A stretch of DNA of 64,000 nucleotides from Odiellus spinosus (taxonomy: Eukaryota > Arthropoda > Arachnida > Opiliones > Phalangiidae), in assembly GCA_963920705.1 (NCBI GenBank), contig OY987232.1, forward strand, positions 17,521,942-17,585,941, written 5' to 3'. The notes below the pieces were generated by a model, which saw only the letters and a list, made by a program, of their open reading frames with translations, ran no database searches and was not told where the DNA came from. Of this stretch, positions 56,845 through 64,000 are shown piece by piece; positions within the stretch are counted from its first letter, which is position 1; the number at the start of each line of letters is the position of its first letter. A program made the translations under genes and the position numbers.

Positions 56845-57480
56845 AAGGTCAGGGAAAAGTCAGGGAATTTGGAAATTGGCCCAAAATGGTCAGGGAATAG
56901 TCAGGGTTATTGGAACTTGGCCCCAAAAGGTCAGGGAATAGTCAGGGTTATTGGAAATTGGCCCCAAAAGGTCAGGGAATAGTCAGGGTTATTGGAAATT
57001 GGCCCCAAAAGGTTAGGGAAAGGTCAGGGAATTTAGAAATTGATCCAAAAGGCCAGGTAAAAGTCAGGGAATTTGGAAATTGGCCCAAAGGGTCAGGAAA
57101 AGTCAGGGAAATTTGAAATTGACCCGAAAGGTCAGGGAAAAGTCATGGAAATTTTAAATTGGCCCTTGAGGTCAGGGAAAAGTCATGGAGTTTGGAAATT
57201 GGCCCAATAGGTTAGGGAAAAGTCAGGGAATTTAGAAATTGATCCAAAAGGCCAGGGAAAAGTCAGGGAAATTGTAAATTGGCCCAGAAGGTCAGGGAAA
57301 AGTCAGGGAATTTGGAAATTGGCCCAAAACGTCAGGGAATTTGGCCCAAAACGTCAGGGAATTTGTAAATTGACCCAAATGGTCAGCGAAACATCAGGGA
57401 ATTTGGAAATTTTTCCAAAGCTCACTAAAACAAATAAATTCATGTAAAATATTAAAATTGGTCAGGGAAATTATTTAGAA
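56845..57480. repeat. About 40-bp TCAGGGAA minisatellite, second array
   Basis: About 15 divergent units of GGTCAGGGAAAAGTCAGGGA plus ATTTGGAAATTGGCCCAAAA. Units are more varied than at 29420, suggesting an older array. Confidence 0.88.
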
Positions 57481-57876
57481 ATGGTCAAAGAAAAAAGTCA
57501 GACATTTTTGTACGAACATATGAAACTATTTCTTTATCGGTGGCGGAATGTGAGCCCAAATATTTTTTTAGGTACCGGTCCAATGATCATACGAATACAC
57601 ACCCAGTTTTCGATAACCGACCATTTGAAAAATATGATATGGATCGATTTCTATTAAGAATTATTATTGGAATTTTTACCTAGCGTATAAGATATTGAAT
57701 TGTTTGTTTTTTTACGTAATTTAACGCGTGAAAAATTAATGTTTCGAAATCGTGCAAGGAAATCAATTGGTGCGAAAGGTGACAAGGTCACGCTTACATG
57801 GTTTTTTTGATTTTTGAATAATTAATTTACTTTTAATATTTGATTGTTGTATTTGATATGAACATATAGATATGAT

Positions 57877-58214
57877 CAGAAGCCGATGAAACCCTCCTTT
57901 GAAGTCTATTACTCCCTGGTCTTGTCTACCCCTCTCTGTATGGGTTAGTTTCAAAAAGCGCGATTCGTACGCCTCCTAACGGTAGATATTTTCGGAGCGG
58001 GAGTTCGTCCAGCGAATATCTCTAGCAGCCTCGGAGTTCGTCAAAAAAACGTCGTCGTTTGTGGAGAGAGAGAATTTCCAATTTTCCGTAGACAGGGGGG
58101 TATGAAGTAGGACCCCTCCGATCTCGTAAAATCGTGAATTTTACCCATACAGAGAGGAGCGCTATATCGAACATTAGAGTAGTAGACTTCAAAGGAGGGT
58201 TTCATCTACTTCTG
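57877..58214. mobile_element. Family A MITE, copy 13
   Basis: Full-length copy with perfect duplication ATATGAT (57870-57876, 58215-58221) and the variant CATCTACTTCTG right end shared with copy 3. Confidence 0.92.
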
Positions 58215-58249
58215 ATATGATTTAAGTATTTTAACGCCATCTATTATTA

Positions 58250-58690
58250 CTTTCTAAAGGGTTAATTAGTACGATGAATAAACACCAGATGGCGCTGACT
58301 TTCATTAATAGGGGTCGCAGTTTTTCTAACTCTTTCCCCAGTATCAGACCTCTCGCGTTGGGTGGGCACGCTGTAGGCCAGACGGTAATGGGTCTCGGAT
58401 AATATAAACTCTATCGTGGCGACATCTTTCGTTATAATATACATTTCTTATCATAATTAGATTAAATTAAACTTAAAATTGTCAAATTATACCACGAACT
58501 AAACCTGACTTTTACCATTTCGTCGGAAGTAAAGTTCTAGCGATATTAAAACGCGAGATAGGTACGGAAATGATCAAATGATAGGTTATTTTTAAACAAT
58601 ATTCGCTAATCTCTGACGTTATAATTATCAAAATTATGTCATGAACTAAAGATGATTTCAATTCAAATTTAAGTGAAAATATTTGGTCAA
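58250..58690. repeat. Family G repeat copy
   Basis: Near-parallel to 42580-43030: GGGTTAATTAGTACGATG, ACCAGATGGCGC, TTGGGTGGGCACGCTGTAGG, CGTCGGAAGTAAAGTTCTAG. No inverted ends were found; class unknown, possibly a retroelement tail. Confidence 0.65.
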
Positions 58691-59231
58691 CTTTAAAATA
58701 ATCATATTTCATTTTCAATATAAGCATAATGTAAAATCATTCAACTAAGACCATTTATGATTAATGATATCTCAATAAGGAAGAGGAAATTGCGTTTGAA
58801 TTTAAATCGCCATAATTATATTTAGGAAGTAATCGTTTCCGAATATTAGTATAACCTAGAAAAATAAATAACTCATTTTTGATTCAATAATTCCACATAA
58901 TTTATGAACTTAATTAATTCACGACTGAAAATAGATGATCAAGGTGTTAATTTTATTTTTTAATTACGAAAATAATTATTGTTTAAGCTGTTTTACATAT
59001 TTAATGTTATTTAAATATTTCTCTAACACAATAAATATTATTTTACCGAAATTATACTTAAATAACAACCATCATTAGATTTTTTTGTGTAGAAACTTAT
59101 ATATCTTGAGTTTGTATAAAGAACTCTTACATAAATGAAGCCCATGCTTAAAGGGAAACTTGGAGCTAAAAATAGATTAAAATCACCATGAAATATACGA
59201 GGGGATGGGTAGGGTTTTCCAATTTAATTAA
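58691..59231. other. Intergenic, no gene recognised
   Basis: AT-rich. A lone family N tip (AAAGGGAAACTTGGAGCTAA) lies at about 59151. Confidence 0.4.
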
Positions 59232-59667
59232 AGGGAGAATGCAACCTAACAACAAGTGGTTTTTTTTATCGATTCCTTATTGTTTAAATAGGCCTAATCC
59301 ACTACTGAAAATATTTACAAACAAATATTAAACTAGAAATAAATTTAAAACTTACCCTGAAAATAGGCTTAGTGGGATTCATGGAGCTCCTGATTTCCTC
59401 ACGTGTAAGGTCTAGCGACCAATCGCGCGCGACTGTAAGTCTCGTGGAGATCTCGCGTGAACGACGGGCCTTCGCTCATTGGTCGCTAGACCTTACACGA
59501 ACGCGATTCAGGATCTCCATGAATCCCGCTAAGCCTATTTTCAGGGTAAGTTTTAAATTTATTTCTAGTTTAATATTAGTATTGTAAACTTTTTATCGAT
59601 GGATTAGGCCTATTTAAACGATAAGGAATCGATAAAAAATAACTTGTAATTAGGTTGCATTCTCCCT
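59232..59667. mobile_element. Family B fold-back element, complete copy 2
   Basis: A 436-bp near-palindrome, same length as the copy at 17910 and in opposite internal orientation, with TTAA on both sides (59228-59231 and 59668-59671). Confidence 0.9.
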
Positions 59668-60246
59668 TTAATAATAAACCATTACCCAATTTTAATAAAA
59701 CTGCGACTTAAACTTCTCGGTTGTTTGAAAAGGTCAAATGTCAATGTAATTAAGTCTGTTGTTATTATTAGTAATTTCGCCAAACATAACACAAATACAT
59801 ATTATATTTAATTGATCGATGGTCTAATAGTGTTTTCTCTGAAAGCTAATTAGAATAATTTTAAAATAACCACCTCAACATTGAAGAATTGACGTAATCC
59901 TTACTGGGGATTAGATTATTAAGTCTCGCGGTGTTTCCCGTCTCTATATGTTCTTTTAAAGTTCTACGGGAACTTGAAATATATTTAAAATGTCCACTTC
60001 TTATCGAAATAGAACGTTAAGATTTGGTGTGTTGGACGTAAGTTTTAAACCAGAAATATATAAGGCATTCCTATTTCCCTCAACAATATTATTTTTGAAA
60101 AGGTATCATTATACATGGAAACAATGGTAAAGGTCTATGCCGATATTGCAGGTTATTTAAACAGATATTTTAAAAAGTAAGTTTATTATTTTTGGAAAAG
60201 TTGATAAAATGAGAATTATTTAATCTGATTATTTTATCTAATTAAA

Positions 60247-60740
60247 GCTCGGAATTGGATAATGAATAACTTAGGATATCCATTGATAATTAGGCTTTTC
60301 TTCAGATATTTTAATCTCGGATAAATTTAAGTTAATATAAATCCACAAATTATATAAACAGAATCGTATTCAAATGCTGGATACGAATTAGACCCGGAGA
60401 TAAAATTTTAATTAATAAACGAATTATCCATCAATTTATTCGAACGGATAACGGGCCGAGATAAAAATACGACGTTTCTCGAAATCCGTAATATAGAATG
60501 AAATATAATAATTCGATTTTTTCATCTAAATCGAGCTTCGAGATCTCAATTTTGGGTTAAAATAGACGAAGAAACTCTTTGGTTTCAAATTGTTCGTTAT
60601 CGGCGAATGAATAACTTTATAACTCGTATCAATTTCCAATTTAACAATGAGTAGGAATTGTAAGTTTGCCGTTACATTCGGATAATCGTTAATACCTCGA
60701 ATAAGAAATGGATATTTTAATATCCGATTGACATTCAAGT
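60247..60740. mobile_element. Family H element in a receptor intron
   Basis: Reverse complement of the copy at 3592, starting AAGCTCGGAATTGG. Lies between the 60103-60176 and 60913-60979 exons. Confidence 0.75.
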
Positions 60741-61229
60741 AATTAGTAACTTGAATAACTGATTTATTTAATGCTTTAATTGTAAACCTGAAATTATTAA
60801 CTTGAATTAAAATACTAAAGGTTAGATGTCAGACTCTTTTAAAAATCATTGTTACTCAACTACTCCTGACTTATTCGATTTCTATACCTACTAAATAATT
60901 TTCCGTTTTAAGTGTCCATTTTGAAGGTATTTCCCTAGAGACACTTTCCAATTTAAACTTCAGCGAGGAGCTTCCCCAAGTAATATTAATTGGTTTCCCT
61001 CCAAGACATAAAATTTACTCTGTGTCATCTTAAGAACATCGATGTTTTGGTTTTTCCAACCGTAATGGATCTGTTGACTGAAAGAGCCAACGGTACCGTA
61101 ACTGCATTTGGAAAATCAAGCGTATATTCATCCCTCATTATGTTAGCCAATACTCCCCGATCAAACTCTGTTACTTCGTTTCAAATTGATATCGCTGATA
61201 AATGGGTAAGATCATAAGTCTATTATTAT

Positions 61230-61567
61230 CAGAAGCCGATGAAACCCTCCTTTGAAGTCTATTACTCCCGGGTCTTGTCTACCCCTCTCTGTATGGGTTA
61301 TTCTCAAAAGGCGCGATTCTTACGCCTCCTAACGGTAGATATTTTCGGAGCGGGAGTTCGTCCAGCGAATATCTCTAGCAGCCTTGGAGTTCGTCAACCA
61401 AACGTCGTCGTTTGTGGAGAGAGAGAATTTCCAATTTTCCGTAGACAGGGGGGTATGAAGTAGGACCCCTCCGATCTCGTAAAATTGGGAATTTTACCCA
61501 TACAGAGAGGAGCGCTATATCGAACATTAGAGTAGTAGACTTCAAAGGAGGGTTTCATCGGCTTCTG
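61230..61567. mobile_element. Family A MITE, copy 14, 24 bp from a splice donor
   Basis: Full-length copy with perfect duplication TTATTAT (61223-61229, 61568-61574), starting 24 bases into the intron after the exon ending at 61205. The equivalent intron of the other receptor gene also holds a family A copy, but at another site with a different duplication, so the insertions are independent. Confidence 0.92.
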
Positions 61568-62581
61568 TTATTATCTATAAGTAACCAAACAAGGCATTTG
61601 GAATGCCTATCTACGAAACGTTTGGCATGCCTATCTACGAAACGTTTGGCCAGTAATTGTAACCAATCTTCGATCAATTTTCTTCAGACTTGGCTTGGAA
61701 TATTCGGATCAATCATTGCCGTGTCTTTTTTACTTTCAATTTCGGAATTCTATAATAATATTTCCAAGATGAAAATATTGGGTGTCTTTGTCAAAAACGC
61801 GTGGGATAGCACGATGATTTTCTTTTACGAACGTAATGATACCTCCAATTTCGACTTAATTGTTCATTTATTGAACTCAAACGTTAAAAATTAATTAATT
61901 TGTAGCTTTTGGAAGAGTCACTAAACGCGGTAGTCAACGGATAATTGTTGGAATTTGGTTCTTAGCGTGTGTTGTAATAGTTAGCGAACTAACCGGGGCC
62001 ATGAAATCAAAATATTCGTTTGTGGTATACAATCACATCAAAAGCGTCGATGAAATCATCCCAGGGTCTCCCTGGCAACCTAAATGCGTAGATGGACAAT
62101 CCGAAGATCGCCTTCTTCAATCAATGGTAAAGGCGAACAGAACTAGGGGCCATTTTTATCTAATTACAAAGATCACGTGATTTTTCAGTCATTAAGAGAG
62201 AAGAAATTCAAATACATTATTAATAAGATGGTTCGCTTCGAACATACTGAGATGGTTGATCCGGACTTTTACCAGAATATTAAAGATTTCGATATTATTT
62301 TCTACTCGAAGCATACCCTTAAAAGCACCGTTGGTGCGGCTATGGAAGCGACTGTATTAGAAAAGGAACAATTACCCCGTCTTTACATATCCAAGTCAAT
62401 TAGAGGAATTTACCTCGTACACCCTATGAGCTTTGAAATGTCAAAAAGTAAAACGTTTAGAAAGCATTTTAATTTCATGTAAGTATGATAATTACTAACT
62501 TATTCTCAGTTCCACAGTCTAGAATTGGTACGTACCCAAGCCAACCCCCCCCCCCCCTCCCTATTAATCTGATTGGTACAT

Positions 62582-63115
62582 AGAGCTCGAAATCGGATCG
62601 ATCCATTATCTTCCGTTATTCGTATATTTTCAGATATTTTATTTTCGGATAAATTGTTTGTAACTAAAACAATGAAATTTGTATATTCGTATAATTGTTA
62701 AAAGGTTTACCCGAAGATAAGCCATCGCCGCTTTATCTATCTACAAATTACTCGTTTTCAAACGTATAACGATGGATAAGAAACATTCGCGTTTCCAGAA
62801 TTAGTCTAAAATATAAGAAACAATATTTCAAATTGACTTTTAATTCGAAGAATAGAAATAAAACGATAAGATTTTAAATCATCTTTTTATTCGTTATTTT
62901 TCACGGAAATAAATTTTGAATTAAATTTTTATCCGAACGTATAACGCGGATAATATTCTAAGAGAAGGCGGCCATTTTTGGATAAAAACGGATATGGATT
63001 TTTTACTTTATCTTGGAATAAGTTTACTTGAATGAAAAATAGTCTATGTTTTAATCCAACAGATAATATAGTAGATTTTATCCAATTAATAAATATCATA
63101 CTCATTCTGAGCTCC
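62582..63115. mobile_element. Family I element flanked by 10-bp direct repeats
   Basis: About 534 bp, ends AGAGCTCGAAAT / ATTCTGAGCTCC, flanked by the direct repeat ATTGGTACAT (62572-62581 and 63116-63125). The tips resemble family H (GAGCTCGGAAT) but the interior is unlike it. It follows a C-rich run (62544-62560). Confidence 0.7.
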
Positions 63116-63291
63116 ATTGGTACATGTCCACAAAAGCGTCTGCTTATGTTGCAATATTCATTTTGTTCATAGCCTTTGATTAATTTTTGCTACTCATACC
63201 TTTAAAAGACCTGGTTTACCCTAGTGACCCTATTATTGCTTGGGGGGGAGGGGAGGGTTATTATATATCTTCAATGATGGCTAACTATATA

Positions 63292-63708
63292 CAGAGGTAT
63301 ATAATAACCCCCTTCGGGGGGAAGTATGAAAGCCCTTATACTACCAATGCTAAAAATCACGAACAACAAGAGCCCGCTGCTGACTATCTAGGCCACTAGC
63401 TCACGCTGGACTTCTCAATGTCGCTACTCTAGTAAATGGTCTTTGTATAAACAAGACGGCTCGATTTGTGTTTAGAACTTCCTGTCTCGGGAGTCAGGCT
63501 GTCTGTTAAAATGGAGTCGAAGGTTGACTTCAGCTCGTAAGTTCCGGAAGCGCGCGTAGGGAAAATTTAGTGAGGATCAAAATGGTGTAACTATTTTTTG
63601 GGAGTAAAGCGGTGTGTCGATCCGCCGCGATTTACGCCGGGCACTCGTTGTTCGTCGATTTTGCCTACCTTTCATACTTCCCCCCGAAGGGGTTATTATA
63701 TACCTCTG
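63292..63708. mobile_element. Family E MITE, copy 2
   Basis: Nearly identical to the copy at 29856, with CAGAGGTATATAATAACCCC inverted ends. A degenerate extra tip (GGGAGGGTTATTATATATCT) lies just upstream at 63252-63271. No target duplication is readable. Confidence 0.88.
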
Positions 63709-64000
63709 GTGCTACCATTTCAGAAAAGGTTTAAAAGTACCCGAACATTGTAAACCGAGTTCTAACACGACACCTTCATTATCAGATGCAATTTGTTACC
63801 ATGTAGCTTTATATTTGGGACTCCGTGTCCATTTCTAAAATGGTCTTAGCTTGAAGTCTGTCATCTTTTTTTTACCATACAGCATTGATTCCATCATGGA
63901 ACGAAAGTGGATGAATTTTAACGAGGCCCGTTTTCAATTTCATCTAAATTCAATTACTTGGTATCCTCATACGACTGAATCCAATTCAATTAATATCAAA
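63709..64000. other. Window end, no gene recognised
   Basis: Short AT-rich stretch without supported features; a missing receptor exon was looked for here and not found. Confidence 0.4.

Larger units (their letters stand above)
59990..62560 (+). pseudogene. Second ionotropic-receptor-like gene, last exon missing
   Basis: Seven exons align with the minus-strand receptor: 59990-60037, 60103-60176, 60913-60979, 61035-61205, 61688-61832, 61906-62126 and 62189-62478. Lengths are identical (48, 74, 67, 171, 221, 290) except one shorter by five codons (145 against 160), and all phases agree. Visible segments include TLRFGVLD, VFPTVMDLLTER, TWLGIFGSIIAVSFLLSISE, QRIIVGIWFLACVVIVSE and YLVHPMSFEMSKSKTF. 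After 62478 a GTAAGT donor remains, but the exon for the final membrane helix is not recognisable: both candidate acceptors (62509, 62517) give short stop-terminated frames running into a poly-C tract and a family I insertion. An in-frame TGA 12 bases before the ATG at 59990 supports that start. Either a recent pseudogene or a gene with a distant replacement exon. Confidence 0.7.

Noticed and set aside
2913-61463. Recurring 60-110-codon frames containing KPSFEVYYS
   Set aside because: Each coincides with a family A element and is read in either direction from its inverted ends; they are frame shadows of the MITE.
1-64000. tRNA and rRNA genes
   Set aside because: I looked for B-box-like GGTTCGAATCC arms and conserved rRNA blocks and found none convincing; a covariance-model scan could still reveal a tRNA.

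Overview
The window looks like nuclear DNA of an arthropod, most likely a chelicerate. It is AT-rich, has short GT-AG introns, TATA-driven secreted-protein genes, interstitial TTAGG arrays, and a cluster of Rebers-Riddiford cuticle genes with the NEPG ending typical of arachnid cuticle proteins. No bacterial or viral gene architecture is seen. The species cannot be named from the sequence alone.

Genes: eight cuticle-protein genes lie on the minus strand (5.4-8.2, 15.5-17.5, 20.6-22.3, 24.2-25.3, 39.0-41.1, 43.6-45.0, 46.3-47.6 and 50.5-51.1 kb), plus a ninth at 54.6-55.9 kb. Eight of the nine have a tiny first coding exon (2 or 4 codons) followed by a signal-peptide exon and the chitin-binding exon(s). 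In the gene at 5.4-8.2 kb the first exon was not found. An intronless secreted serpin (27.9-29.2 kb, minus) sits among them. Two paralogous ionotropic-receptor-like channel genes with matching exon lengths are present, one apparently intact (30.7-34.7 kb, minus) and one that has lost its last membrane-helix exon (60.0-62.5 kb, plus). These products fit epidermal secretion and extracellular proteolysis control; the receptors are unrelated in role.

Everything else is mainly mobile and tandem repeats. At least three unrelated short inverted-repeat families (called A, C and K here) make the same 7-bp target duplication with a shared base preference, suggesting one transposase. TTAA-flanked fold-back elements (families B, O, N), hAT elements (one at 12.84-14.14 kb with an 8-bp duplication and a coding remnant), long-TIR families (E, J, H, L) and several minisatellites (31-bp, 15-bp, 23-bp, about 40-bp units) fill introns and intergenic DNA. 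Five of fourteen family A copies lie within about 40 bp of a 5' splice site, and one has duplicated the splice donor itself.

Long tracts with nothing recognised are 1-2132, 8.2-9.3, 11.4-12.8, 22.4-22.8, 35.2-36.9, 52.5-53.4 and 58.7-59.15 kb. All exon models were read by eye from splice signals, reading phase and paralogue comparison; there is no transcript evidence.
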